Shown here: positions 27,372 to 36,385 of the stretch, in pieces
How the letters are laid out: the number at the start of each line of letters is the position of its first letter
Position numbering within the stretch: position 1 is the first letter of the stretch
Source of the DNA: Gemmatimonadota bacterium
Lineage (GTDB): Bacteria; Gemmatimonadota; Gemmatimonadetes; Gemmatimonadales; GWC2-71-9
NCBI GenBank assembly: GCA_003220935.1
Contig: QHTT01000073.1
Location: 1-47,700, forward strand
Direction: 5' to 3'
DNA: 47,700 nucleotides
Made by a program: the position numbers and the translations under genes
Notes under the pieces: model-generated
Database searches by the model: none
What the model was told of the DNA's origin: nothing
The model's input: the letters and a program-made list of their open reading frames with translations, nothing else

Positions 27372-28792
27372 TTCCGCGCATCGTACCGACGCCCATCGCA
27401 CCGCTCACGCTCCCGACCCAGCCGCTCGAGCCGCGGCGCGTCGCTCCCGAGGTCCTGGCGTCCACGCTCCCCGGCCCGGGGCGCGACAAGCTCGCCGACG
27501 GCGCGGTGCTGGCGGTCACGACCGGCCAGCAGCCCGGCCTGTTCACCGGTCCGCTCTACACCATCTACAAGGCGCTGTCGGTGATCGCACTGGCGCAACG
27601 GCTCGAGCGGGAGCTGGGCGCGCCGGTCGTGCCGGTCTTCTGGGTCGCCGGGGATGACCACGACTTCGCGGAAGCCAACCACACCACGTTTCTGAACGCG
27701 CAGGGCGACCTGGCGGATATCGTTCTGCGGGAGCGCCCGGCCGACGCGCCGCTCGCACCCCTGGCGCGGGAACGCTGCGGCGTGGAGCTCCGCGGGGCGC
27801 TGGACCAGCTCAAGTCCGGGACGCCGGACACCGAGTTCAAGGCGGACGTCGTGCGCTGGCTGGAAAGTGCGTACCGGCCCGACGTCACACTCGCCGACGC
27901 TTGCGCCGAGGCCTTGCAGGCGCTGCTCGCGCCGCGGGGACTCGCGGTGCTGCGTGCCCACGACCGCGGGGCCAAGCAGGCGGCGGCACCCTGGGTGATA
28001 GGCGGGCTCGGCACGACCCTGCCGGACGGCTACACGCCGGTGTTCGTCGAGGCCGGCCAGGGGCGGGACCGGCTGCAGGGGAGCGGCGACGCATTCGTCA
28101 CGCGTCGCAGCCGGGAACGATTCACACGCGCGGACCTCGAGCGCCTCGCGCGAGAGGCTCCAGAACGCCTCTCGCCCAACGTGCTGCTGCGACCCGTGAT
28201 CGAGGCGGCGCTGCTGCCCACGCTCGCGTACGCAGCGGGACCCGCCGAGCTCAAGTACCTCCCCGACGCGGCACCGCTGTACGACCTGCTGCGGGTCACG
28301 CGCCAGGCGCCGCTGCCGCGCTGGTCGGGCGTGCTCGTGGAGGGCCGGGTGGAAAAGCTGATGCAGCGCTACCGCTTGGGGCTCGAGGCGCTGGACGGCA
28401 AGCCGGGCGAGCTCGAGGCGCGTTTGGTCCGCGAGTCGCTCCCGCCGGAGGCCGCGGAGTCGTTTGGCGCGCTGCGCCAGGAGCTCGAGGCGCGCTATGC
28501 ACGGCTCGCGAGCATCGTGACCGCCGTGGATCCGACGCTCGAGCGCACGGTGCAGTCGGCGCGCAATGCGGCATTGGCCGGCACTCAGGAGATCGAGCGC
28601 AAACTGGTGGCGAGCGTGAAGCGTGAGAGCGAGACGCTGGTGCGCCAGATCGCCCGCGCCCGGGCGGCGGTGTATCCTCGCGGCGAGCCGCAGGAGCGCG
28701 TGCTCACGCTCGCATCGTTCCTGATCCGCTACGGCCCCAGTTTGCTCGACGCGCTGGGCGATGAGGTGGCGCGGTGGGCGGACGCTCCGTAG
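27368..28792 (+). CDS. bshC: Bacillithiol synthase BshC (putative cysteine ligase)
   Basis: BshC is credited with adding cysteine to GlcN-malate, the last step of bacillithiol synthesis. The 474-residue protein has TTGQQPGLFTGPLYTIYKAL, VPVFWVAGDDHDFAEANH, and a C-terminal coiled coil (about 370-450), which are BshC hallmarks. Family members are near 540 residues, so this is a somewhat short version. GTG 27368 overlaps the small ORF stop. No bshA or bshB is in the window. The start is fixed only by the overlap; no strong ribosome site is seen. Confidence 0.9.
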   Translation: MIPRIVPTPIAPLTLPTQPLEPRRVAPEVLASTLPGPGRDKLADGAVLAVTTGQQPGLFTGPLYTIYKALSVIALAQRLERELGAPVVPVFWVAGDDHDFAEANHTTFLNAQGDLADIVLRERPADAPLAPLARERCGVELRGALDQLKSGTPDTEFKADVVRWLESAYRPDVTLADACAEALQALLAPRGLAVLRAHDRGAKQAAAPWVIGGLGTTLPDGYTPVFVEAGQGRDRLQGSGDAFVTRRSRERFTRADLERLAREAPERLSPNVLLRPVIEAALLPTLAYAAGPAELKYLPDAAPLYDLLRVTRQAPLPRWSGVLVEGRVEKLMQRYRLGLEALDGKPGELEARLVRESLPPEAAESFGALRQELEARYARLASIVTAVDPTLERTVQSARNAALAGTQEIERKLVASVKRESETLVRQIARARAAVYPRGEPQERVLTLASFLIRYGPSLLDALGDEVARWADAP

Positions 28793-28802
28793 AATCCTGG
28801 CC

Positions 28803-29078
28803 ATGTGGATCGTCGTCATCGTGGTGCTCGGCATCGCCTTGATGATTCCCATCACGGCGATCCTGCTCGACTCGCCGCTGGGACGCTCGCTGGCACACCG
28901 GCTCGAAGGGCAGAATGACGGGGGCGGCGGGCGGGGCAAGGAGGTACGCGAGCTGGAGCGCCGCATCGACGTGCTCGAGAGCGACCTCCAGGACCTGACC
29001 CGGTCGCTGACCGGGATGCGGGAAGAGCTGCAATTCGTCCAGCGCCTGCTGGAAGACCCCAAGAAGAAAAGCCCCTGA
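28803..29078 (+). CDS. Small membrane protein with coiled coil, unknown function
   Basis: 91 residues. A single N-terminal transmembrane helix (MWIVVIVVLGIALMIPITAI) is followed by a short basic/glycine linker and a coiled coil (about 48-85; ELERRIDVLESDLQDLTRSL). The layout recalls PspB-like or envelope-linked proteins but no specific family is recognised. ATG 28803 was chosen 10 bases after bshC, giving a helix directly at the start; a GTG at 28761 inside bshC adds a basic stretch MRWRGGRTLRRILA. murJ follows 2 bases later, so it could work with envelope synthesis. Confidence 0.6.
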   Translation: MWIVVIVVLGIALMIPITAILLDSPLGRSLAHRLEGQNDGGGGRGKEVRELERRIDVLESDLQDLTRSLTGMREELQFVQRLLEDPKKKSP

Positions 29079-29080
29079 CG

Positions 29081-30649
29081 GTGCCGGGGGAGGGCCGCGG
29101 CGGGGGCGGGCGCCAGGCGGCCCAGGTCGCCGCCGGCATCTTGTTGAGCCGCGTGCTGGGCTACGTGCGCCAGCGCGCCATCGCGTACTACATCGGCAAC
29201 GGCTGGGCGGCGGACGCCCTGACCGTCGCCCAGCGGGTCCCCAACACCATCCGCAACCTCCTGGCGGAAGGGACGCTGTCGGCGTCATTCATCCCCGTGT
29301 ACGCGGCGCTCAACGAGCGAGCGGACAAGCGCGCGGCACGCGCTCTGGCCGGTGCGATCCTCGGGCTTCTGCTGCTCGCGACGGGTGTCCTGGCGCTCGT
29401 GGGGATCGGCTTCGCGCCCGCACTCACGACCCTGTTCGGTGCGGGGCTGCGGGGCGACGCGCGCGCCCTCGCCGTGAGTTTGATGCGCCTGTTGTTTCCG
29501 ATGTCGGGCCTGATGGTGATCTCGGCCTGGTGCCTCGGTGTCCTCAACACACACCGGCGGTTCTTCCTGTCGTACGCGGCGCCGGCCGTCTGGAACATCG
29601 CGGGGATCGCGGCGCTGGTCGGGGCGGGCACGTGGCTGGTATCGCCGGCCCTGCCCATCGCCCAGCAGCTCACGCGACTCTCGCTGGCGCTGGCGTGGGG
29701 AACGGTCGCAGGCAGCGTGCTGCAGGTGGGCGTGCAGCTGCCGGCGTGCGCCCGCGCGCTGCGGGGCCTGCCCGTGCGGTGGAGTGTTTCAGCCGAGGGC
29801 GTGCACGACGTGCTCGTCGCCTGGCTTCCGGTCGTGCTCGGCGCCGGCGTCGCGCAGATCTCGGGACTCATCGACACGCTGCTCGGCACGCTCGCGGGGG
29901 AGGGCGGGGCGTCGAGCCTGCAGTACGCGCAGCTGCTGCAGATCCTGCCGATCAGTCTGTTCGGCACGTCGGTCGCGGCCGTGTCACTGCCGGATCTCTC
30001 CCGCGACGCCCAGCGAGCCACGCCCAACGAGCAGCTGCGAGCGCGGATCGCCGTCGGTTTCCGGCGCATCGTCTTCTTTATCCTGCCGTCTTCCCTGGCC
30101 TTCGTGGCGCTCGCGCCGGTGATCGTGCGGCCGCTGTTCCAGACAGGACGCTTCGCGGCCGCTGATACGGCACTGGTGGGGGGCGTGCTCGCGGCCTACG
30201 GAGTCGGGCTGCTGGGGCAGGCCTGCGTGAAGCTGTTCCAATCCGGGTTCTACGCGCTGCGCGACACCAGGACGCCCGTGAAGATCGCTTCCGCGTCGCT
30301 GATCCTGTCGAGCGCTCTCGCCTACGTGCTGATGCGCCGCTTTGGACCAGCCGGCATCGCGCTCGGCTCGTCGCTCGGGGCGACCGTGAATGTCGTCTTC
30401 CACCTGCGGGACCTCGATCGGCGGGTGGGCGCCATCCTCGGCCGCACCGAGTGGCGCGCCTTCGGCGTCAGTCTGCTCGTCAGTGGCGTGGCGGCGGCGG
30501 CGGCTCTGGGCGTCGTTCGGATCGCCGCGCAGGCCGGACCCCTCACCGCCGCCCTTCTCGCCCTCGCTATCTTTGGGGGAGTGTATTTCGGCGGCACCAT
30601 CGCCCTGCGACACCCCGACGCCCGTCGCCTGTGGACGTTCCTGCGCTGA
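29081..30649 (+). CDS. murJ: Lipid II flippase MurJ
   Basis: MurJ moves lipid II across the inner membrane for peptidoglycan synthesis. The 522-residue protein has about 13-14 transmembrane helices, with the conserved N-terminal RVLGYVRQRAIAYYIGNGWAADALTVA, FRVPNTIR-like QRVPNTIRNLLAEG and SFIPVY, which are family hallmarks. The GTG at 29081 gives a short glycine-rich N-terminus, two bases after the previous stop. Its last 19 bases overlap the start of uvrC. No other mur genes are adjacent. Confidence 0.94.
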   Translation: MPGEGRGGGGRQAAQVAAGILLSRVLGYVRQRAIAYYIGNGWAADALTVAQRVPNTIRNLLAEGTLSASFIPVYAALNERADKRAARALAGAILGLLLLATGVLALVGIGFAPALTTLFGAGLRGDARALAVSLMRLLFPMSGLMVISAWCLGVLNTHRRFFLSYAAPAVWNIAGIAALVGAGTWLVSPALPIAQQLTRLSLALAWGTVAGSVLQVGVQLPACARALRGLPVRWSVSAEGVHDVLVAWLPVVLGAGVAQISGLIDTLLGTLAGEGGASSLQYAQLLQILPISLFGTSVAAVSLPDLSRDAQRATPNEQLRARIAVGFRRIVFFILPSSLAFVALAPVIVRPLFQTGRFAAADTALVGGVLAAYGVGLLGQACVKLFQSGFYALRDTRTPVKIASASLILSSALAYVLMRRFGPAGIALGSSLGATVNVVFHLRDLDRRVGAILGRTEWRAFGVSLLVSGVAAAAALGVVRIAAQAGPLTAALLALAIFGGVYFGGTIALRHPDARRLWTFLR

Positions 30650-32439
30650 TCGCCCGACAACTGAAGGCGCTTCCCGACAAACCCGGCGTGTATCTGTGGA
30701 AGAACGCGGCCGGGGAGATTCTCTATGTCGGCAAAGCAAAGACCCTGCGCTCGCGGGTGCCGAGCTACTTCGGCCCGGACGCGGAGTCCACACCGGAGCG
30801 GTCGGCACTGGTGCGCCAGATCGCCGATCTCGAAACGATCATCGTGCCGAACGAGGCGCAGGCGCTGCTGCTCGAGAACAACCTCATCAAGGAGCACAAG
30901 CCTCGCTTCAACATCCGGCTGACCGACGACAAGAGCTACCCGCGCGTCGCGGTGACCGTCACGGAGCCGTTCCCCCGCGTGCTGGTGGTGCGGCGCGTGA
31001 ACATCCCCGGCGCGCGCTACTTCGGGCCCTACACCGACGTCGCTACGCTGCGCCAGACGTTGAAGATCATTCGTCGCATCTTCACGGTGCGGTCGTGCCA
31101 CTGGGACCTGCCGCACGACGCGCCCAACCGGCCGTGTCTGGACTACCACATCGAGCGGTGCCGGGCCCCGTGCGTCGGCTACCAGAGCGAAGCGGACTAC
31201 CGTCGGATGATCGACGACGTCCTGCTGTTTCTCGAGGGCAAGACGGTCGACGTGCGCACGCGGTTGCGCGAGCGCATGCACGAGGCGTCGCAGCGGCTCG
31301 ACTTCGAGCGCGCGGCCCAGCTGCGGGATGCGCTCAAGTGGCTGGACCAGCTCGAGCAGCCGCAGGCCGTGGAGCTGGTAGGGGGCGGGGACGCCGACGC
31401 GATCGGGCTGGCGCGCGACGGGGACGACGCCTGCGGCGTGGTGCTGCGGGTGCGGGACGGCCGGTTGATCGCCCGCGACCACCGCTTCTTAGAGAACGTG
31501 GAGCACGAGGCCGAGGGAGCGGTGTTGGCGGCGTTTCTGGTGCGCTGCTACCTGCCGCTCGAAGCGCGCGCGCGGCACGCGCTGCTGCCGTTCGCCCCGG
31601 ACGACCTGGACGCACTGCAGCAGGTGGCGCCGGACAGCGACTGGCACGTGCCCCAACGGGGAACGTTCGCCAAGCTCGCCCAGCTCGCCGACCAGAACGC
31701 CCGCCATCTGCTCGACAGCCTGAAGATCGAGAGCTTCGACATCGACGAGCGGGCGGCCGATCCAGTGTTCGCGCTGGGGCGCGACCTGGGCCTTGCGGCG
31801 GTGCCGCGCTCGTTCGTATGCATCGACATCTCGACCAACCAGGGCCGCGATACGGTCGGATCGCTGGTGTGGTTCGAGGCGGGACGCCCCAAGAAGGCGG
31901 AGTACCGTCGCTTCCGGATCCGGGGAGCACCTCAGGACGACTTCGCGGCGGTGCACGAAGTCGTCACGCGCTACCTGGGTCGCAGGATCAGCGAAGCGAA
32001 GCCGCTCCCCGATCTGGTGGTGATCGACGGGGGGAAAGGCCAGCTCGGTGCCGCCGCCGACGCGGCGCGGGCACTCGGTCAGGAGAAGCTGCCGATCGTG
32101 AGCCTGGCAAAGCAGGAGGAAGAGGTGTTTCTCCCTGGGCGCCCCGATCCGCTGCGGCTGTCGCGGCGCAGTCCGTCGTTGAAGCTGCTGCAGCGCGCCC
32201 GCGACGAGGCGCACCGCTTCGCCGTGAGCTACAGCCGGAAACGGCGCGCCCAGCGCACGATCACCTCTGAGCTGCTCGCCATCCCGGGCGTGGGCCCGAA
32301 TCGCCGGCGCGTGCTGCTCGAGCGCTTCGGCTCGCTCGCCGGGGTGAAGACCGCGACGCCGGCGGAGATCGCGGCGCTCCCCGGGTTCTCGACGACGCTC
32401 GCCGAACGGATTCTCGAGCGGTTGCAACCCCGGCCGTGA
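30631..32439 (+). CDS. uvrC: Excinuclease ABC subunit C UvrC
   Basis: UvrC makes both incisions in nucleotide excision repair. The 602-residue protein has a GIY-YIG nuclease domain (PGVYLWKNAAGEILYVGKAK, about 18-95), four cysteines in CHWDLPHD...CLDYHIERCRAPC that bind a cluster in UvrC, and a UVR motif LDFERAAQLRDALKWLD. An RNase H-like nuclease domain follows with CIDIST and VVIDGGKGQL. Two helix-hairpin-helix motifs (IPGVGPNRRRVLLERFG and ALPGFSTTLAERI) are at the C-terminus. GTG 30631 was chosen for the normal start and overlaps murJ by 19 bases. The stop overlaps thrC. Confidence 0.95.
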   Translation: MDVPALIARQLKALPDKPGVYLWKNAAGEILYVGKAKTLRSRVPSYFGPDAESTPERSALVRQIADLETIIVPNEAQALLLENNLIKEHKPRFNIRLTDDKSYPRVAVTVTEPFPRVLVVRRVNIPGARYFGPYTDVATLRQTLKIIRRIFTVRSCHWDLPHDAPNRPCLDYHIERCRAPCVGYQSEADYRRMIDDVLLFLEGKTVDVRTRLRERMHEASQRLDFERAAQLRDALKWLDQLEQPQAVELVGGGDADAIGLARDGDDACGVVLRVRDGRLIARDHRFLENVEHEAEGAVLAAFLVRCYLPLEARARHALLPFAPDDLDALQQVAPDSDWHVPQRGTFAKLAQLADQNARHLLDSLKIESFDIDERAADPVFALGRDLGLAAVPRSFVCIDISTNQGRDTVGSLVWFEAGRPKKAEYRRFRIRGAPQDDFAAVHEVVTRYLGRRISEAKPLPDLVVIDGGKGQLGAAADAARALGQEKLPIVSLAKQEEEVFLPGRPDPLRLSRRSPSLKLLQRARDEAHRFAVSYSRKRRAQRTITSELLAIPGVGPNRRRVLLERFGSLAGVKTATPAEIAALPGFSTTLAERILERLQPRP

Positions 32440-33584
32440 CGCTGCCGTGGTCCCTCGAATGCTCCGCCTGCGGCAGGATCCGCGGTGCCGAAGGACTGCC
32501 CGGCGTGTGCGACTGCGGCCAGCCCTTGCTGGTACGCTACCCCTCCGCGCCGCCGCCCGGCGCCCAAGCGCACCTCCGCGAACGGCCCTGGACGATGTGG
32601 CGCTACCGCGAGTGGCTGCCCCTCGCCGACGGGGAGTCGCCGGTGACGTTGGGCGAGGGCGGGACGCCGCTGCTCGCGGTCGAGCGCGTTGCCGCGCGGC
32701 ACGGGTTCGGGGATCTCTGGGTCAAGGACGAGAGCGGCAATCCGACGGGCTCCTTCAAGGCGCGAGGGCTGGCGGCCGCGGTGACGCGCGCGGTGCAGGC
32801 GGGAGTGCGACGGCTCGTCGTGCCGACCGCCGGCAACGCTGGCGTCGCGCTCGCGGCGTACGCCACCCGCGCGGGAGTCGCGGCCCGCGTGTACGCACCC
32901 GCGAGCACGCCGCCCACCATCCTCACCCAGATCCGGAGCTTTGGCGCCGAGCTGGTGCTCGTGGAGGGGCACATCGGCGACTGCGGGAAGGCGGCGCGTG
33001 CCTACGCCGCGGACACCGGCGCGCTGGACGTGTCGACGCTGCGCGAGCCGTACCGCATCGAGGGCAAGAAAAGCCTCGGCCTCGAGCTGGCGGAGCAGTT
33101 CGGCTGGACCCTGCCGGATGTGATCGTGTACCCCACCGGTGGAGGCACCGGACTGATCGGCATGTGGAAGGCGTTCGGAGAGCTCGCGGCCGCAGGCTGG
33201 GTGCGGGGGCCCCTGCCGCGCATGTACAGCGTGCAGTCCGCCGGCTGTGCGCCGGTGGTGCAGGCGTTCCGAGCGGGCGCCGCGGCCTGCACGCCGTGGC
33301 CCGAGCCGCGCACGATCGCGGCCGGGCTGCAGGTGCCGAGCCCGCTGGGGGACCGCCTCATGCTCGCCGCGTTGCGGCAGAGCGGGGGCGACGCGGTCAC
33401 CGTGACGGACGCGCAGCTCGTCGCCGCAGCGCAGCAGCTCCAGACGCTCGAGGGGATCGATGCCTCTCCGGAGGGTGGGGCGACACTCGCCGGAGCGCTC
33501 GAGCTCAAAGCACGCGGCGTGGTCACAGCGGAGCAGCGCATCGTGCTGTTCAACACCGGCGCCGGGTGGCTCTACCGCGGCTAA
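32436..33584 (+). CDS. thrC: Threonine synthase
   Basis: This PLP enzyme makes threonine from O-phosphohomoserine. The 382-residue protein has a rubredoxin-like N-terminus with Cys 9, 12, 25 and 27, then GEGGTPLLAVERV, WVKDESGNPTGSFKARG with the PLP lysine (K108), and VVYPTGGGTGLIGMWKAF, the PLP phosphate loop. The substrate is inferred from family likeness (threonine synthase, type with Cys knuckle). GTG 32436 overlaps uvrC. A 28-base gap, with the AT-rich stretch GTTAATATT, precedes larC and may hold a promoter. Confidence 0.9.
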   Translation: MTLPWSLECSACGRIRGAEGLPGVCDCGQPLLVRYPSAPPPGAQAHLRERPWTMWRYREWLPLADGESPVTLGEGGTPLLAVERVAARHGFGDLWVKDESGNPTGSFKARGLAAAVTRAVQAGVRRLVVPTAGNAGVALAAYATRAGVAARVYAPASTPPTILTQIRSFGAELVLVEGHIGDCGKAARAYAADTGALDVSTLREPYRIEGKKSLGLELAEQFGWTLPDVIVYPTGGGTGLIGMWKAFGELAAAGWVRGPLPRMYSVQSAGCAPVVQAFRAGAAACTPWPEPRTIAAGLQVPSPLGDRLMLAALRQSGGDAVTVTDAQLVAAAQQLQTLEGIDASPEGGATLAGALELKARGVVTAEQRIVLFNTGAGWLYRG

Positions 33585-33612
33585 GCCGTTAATATTCCGC
33601 CACTTCGGTCCC

Positions 33613-34803
33613 ATGCGCATCGCTATTCTCGACCCAGCCGCCGGCATCTCAGGTGACATGACCCTGGGGGCGCTCCTGTCCGTGGGCGTCCCCGCGTCGT
33701 GGCTCGAGGCGCTGCCGCGTCGCCTGGGCTTGGCGGGCGTGGCGGTCACGATCCGCGACGTGAGGCGGTGCGGCGTAAGCTGCAGCCAGGTCGTGTTCGG
33801 GATCCCCGAGCAGCCGCATGGGCGGCATGTCGGAGAGCTCGTGCGCCTGGTCGAGGGGGCCCCCGTATCGGATTGGGTGAAGGAGCGGGCGGTGCGCGCC
33901 TTCCGCCTGATCGGCGCCGCCGAGGGCCGCGTGCATGGCGTCGCGCCGGACCAAGTCCACCTGCACGAAGTCGGTGCGGTGGACGCCCTCCTCGACATCG
34001 TCGGCGCGATCGAAGGGTTCGAGCAGCTCGGTGTGGAGTCCATCTATCACTTGCCGATCGCCGTGGGAAACGGCTGGGTCGAGGCGGCGCACGGCAAGCT
34101 ACCCGTCCCCGCTCCGGCCACGGCGATCCTGCTCGAGGGACTGGAATTGGCCGGGGGTAGTGGGGTGCCCATCGAAGGTGAAGCCACGACGCCGACCGGC
34201 GCGGCACTGGTGCGCGTGCTGTCCACCGGGGCACCGCCGGCGCGCTGGCGCCTGCAGCAGAGTGGCTGGGGCGCGGGGCAGCGCAACCCGCCGCACTATC
34301 CCAACGCGCTGCGCTTGCTCCTCGCCGAGCAGGCGGCGGAAGCGGGACGAGTGGTGCTGCTGGCCACGGACGTCGACGACATGAGCCCCGAGTACGTGGA
34401 GCCGTTGCGGCAGGCGCTCGTGAGCGCCGGCGCGCTCGACGTGCAGACGTGGCCCGTGCAGATGAAGAAGGGCCGCTCGGGGTTCCGGGTGGAAGTGATG
34501 GCACCCGAGGAGCTGGCCGAAGCAGTGACCGCCGCGCTGTTCCGGCACAGCACGACGGCCGGTGTCCGCCGCTGGGTGGCGGAGCGTGCTACGTTGCCGC
34601 GCCGCCAGGTGACCATCCAGCTCTCTCCCGACGTGGCGGTTCGCGTGAAGGTGCTGGAGCAGCCCGACGCCGGCGGCGTCCGGGTCAAGTCTGAATACGA
34701 CGATGTGCTCGCCGCTGCCCGGGCGCTCGGCCGGCCGGCGCTCGAGATCGCGCGCGCCGCCGAACGCGATGCGGAAGCGCTCGTCGCCAAATCCAAGGAG
34801 TGA
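33613..34803 (+). CDS. larC: LarC-type nickel chelatase (pincer cofactor synthesis)
   Basis: LarC inserts nickel into the pyridinium bisthiocarboxylate mononucleotide to form the nickel-pincer cofactor of lactate racemase. The 396-residue protein has MRIAILDPAAGISGDM, HLHEVGAVDALLDIVGAI, EATTPTGAAL and the ATDVDDMSPEYVEPLR motif of the DUF111 family. The reading frame is uninterrupted, unlike the frameshifted larC1/larC2 of Lactobacillus. No larA, larB or larE is near. The gene ends two bases before the TPR gene, so co-transcription is likely. The client enzyme may be another nickel-pincer protein. Confidence 0.9.
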   Translation: MRIAILDPAAGISGDMTLGALLSVGVPASWLEALPRRLGLAGVAVTIRDVRRCGVSCSQVVFGIPEQPHGRHVGELVRLVEGAPVSDWVKERAVRAFRLIGAAEGRVHGVAPDQVHLHEVGAVDALLDIVGAIEGFEQLGVESIYHLPIAVGNGWVEAAHGKLPVPAPATAILLEGLELAGGSGVPIEGEATTPTGAALVRVLSTGAPPARWRLQQSGWGAGQRNPPHYPNALRLLLAEQAAEAGRVVLLATDVDDMSPEYVEPLRQALVSAGALDVQTWPVQMKKGRSGFRVEVMAPEELAEAVTAALFRHSTTAGVRRWVAERATLPRRQVTIQLSPDVAVRVKVLEQPDAGGVRVKSEYDDVLAAARALGRPALEIARAAERDAEALVAKSKE

Positions 34804-34805
34804 GC

Positions 34806-36383
34806 ATGACCGTCAACCGAACCGTGGCCGTGATCGTCGCCGTGGGGCTCGGAGCCGTGGGCCGGCCCCTGACCGCGCAGCAATGGGAGGGCGCCCGGTG
34901 CGACCTCAACACCAAGCATTACCTCGTGAACAGCGGGGTGCTTTACCTGAAGAGCGCCACGGAGACCAAGTTCGTGGACAAGCGGGCGAAGGACCTGAAG
35001 GACGCGGACAAGGTGCTGCACGAGGCGCTCGCCACCGGCGGCCAGGAGAAGAATCCGGCCGCGTGGTACTACCTGGCCCGTTATTACGCTCTGCAGAACG
35101 ACCTCGCGGGCGCCGACTCGGCCTTCACTAAGGCGCTGGCGTTGGCACCCACCTGCAAGGACGACATCGACCGCTGGCGCCGCATTTTCTGGGTCCCGGT
35201 GTTCAACGAAGGCGTCAAGGCGTGGCAGGCGGGGAACACCGATTCGGCTATCGCGAGCTTCCGGCGCGCCAACGCGATCTACAGCGGCGAGCCGACGGGC
35301 TTCATTTACCTGGGGACGCTGTTCGCCGGTCGCGAAGCCCCTGACGCCTCCCTCCGACAGAGAGACAGCACCAAGTTCCGCACGGATTCGATTGTCTTTG
35401 TCACTCGCGCGGACTCGTCCGCGAAGTACTTCAAGCTCGCGGTGCCGGCGGCCAGTGATCCGAAGTTCGCCAAGGAGAAGCGCGACGCCCTGTTCAACGT
35501 GGCCCGGGTGTACCACGCGGACCAGCGCTGGGACGGCGCCGTAGCCGGCTACAAGGACTATCTCGCCGCCTACCCGAACGACGTGCAGGCCATAGCCGGA
35601 CTCGCCGCCATCTACTCGCACCAGGGGAAGCGCGAAGACGCGGGGGCACTGTACAACCAGATCCTGGACCACGCCGATTCGGCTGAAGCGACGGACCTGT
35701 TCGCCGCGGCTCAGGCCGTCCTGAACGCGATCCCGAACGAGCCCGATACGGCGCCGGTCGGCAGCAAGTGCCGCGCCGACACACGGGCGCGCAACAAGAC
35801 ACTGACCGTCAGGCAGATCGCGACGCGGTGCGCTGCCGTGACGGACGACACGATCAAGGCGTTCCGGGCGTCGATCGCCGCCCCGCGCTACCGTCTGGCG
35901 GCACGCGCGTACGAGACGGGCCTCGCGAAAGACCCCTACTACCGTGAAGCGCTGTACAACCTGGGTGGCATCTACTACCTGCTCGGGGACAGCGCGAAGG
36001 TGCTGCCCGTGGCGCAACGGTTGGCCGCGGTGGACCCGTTGAACCGCACGAGCCTCGCGAAGGTCGCCGGCGCCTGGCAGCTGCGGGGAAACAAGGATTC
36101 GACGCTGTACTACCTCACCGTCGCCGATTCCCTGACGGTCGAGGTGACGGTGGGCACCTTTACGTCGGACGAGCAGGGGGCGAAGCTCGGCGGGCTGTTC
36201 ACCAATCTCAAGGCCAAGCCCAGTGCTCCGGCAGCGGTGACGTTCGAGTTCTTGAACGGGAAGGGCGACGTGATAGCGTCCCAGAAGCAGGATGTGCCGG
36301 TCATCGAGGCGAGCGGCAACCATGCATTCGATCTGAAAGTGACGGGCGCGGGGATCGTGGCCTGGCGGTATCGGAAGTCGTAG
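34806..36383 (+). CDS. Exported tetratricopeptide-repeat protein with C-terminal FxLYD-like domain
   Basis: 525 residues with a signal peptide ending ...RPLTAQ. TPR-like repeats are seen at NPAAWYYLARYYALQNDLAG, ALFNVARVYHADQRWDGAVA and REALYNLGGIYYLLGDSAKV. The last 100 residues form a beta domain (AAVTFEFLNGKGDVIASQKQ and after), similar in size to FxLYD domains that bind cell-wall or peptide partners. ATG 34806 follows AAGGAG (34795-34800) by five bases. It is probably periplasmic and may scaffold protein complexes. Its role is unknown; it could assist the glycan genes just downstream. Confidence 0.75.
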   Translation: MTVNRTVAVIVAVGLGAVGRPLTAQQWEGARCDLNTKHYLVNSGVLYLKSATETKFVDKRAKDLKDADKVLHEALATGGQEKNPAAWYYLARYYALQNDLAGADSAFTKALALAPTCKDDIDRWRRIFWVPVFNEGVKAWQAGNTDSAIASFRRANAIYSGEPTGFIYLGTLFAGREAPDASLRQRDSTKFRTDSIVFVTRADSSAKYFKLAVPAASDPKFAKEKRDALFNVARVYHADQRWDGAVAGYKDYLAAYPNDVQAIAGLAAIYSHQGKREDAGALYNQILDHADSAEATDLFAAAQAVLNAIPNEPDTAPVGSKCRADTRARNKTLTVRQIATRCAAVTDDTIKAFRASIAAPRYRLAARAYETGLAKDPYYREALYNLGGIYYLLGDSAKVLPVAQRLAAVDPLNRTSLAKVAGAWQLRGNKDSTLYYLTVADSLTVEVTVGTFTSDEQGAKLGGLFTNLKAKPSAPAAVTFEFLNGKGDVIASQKQDVPVIEASGNHAFDLKVTGAGIVAWRYRKS

Positions 36384-36385
36384 AC

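Noticed and set aside
34296..36323. Reverse-strand open frame of 675 codons opposite larC and the TPR gene
   Set aside because: No motif and no ribosome site; the forward genes have signal peptide, repeats and family motifs.
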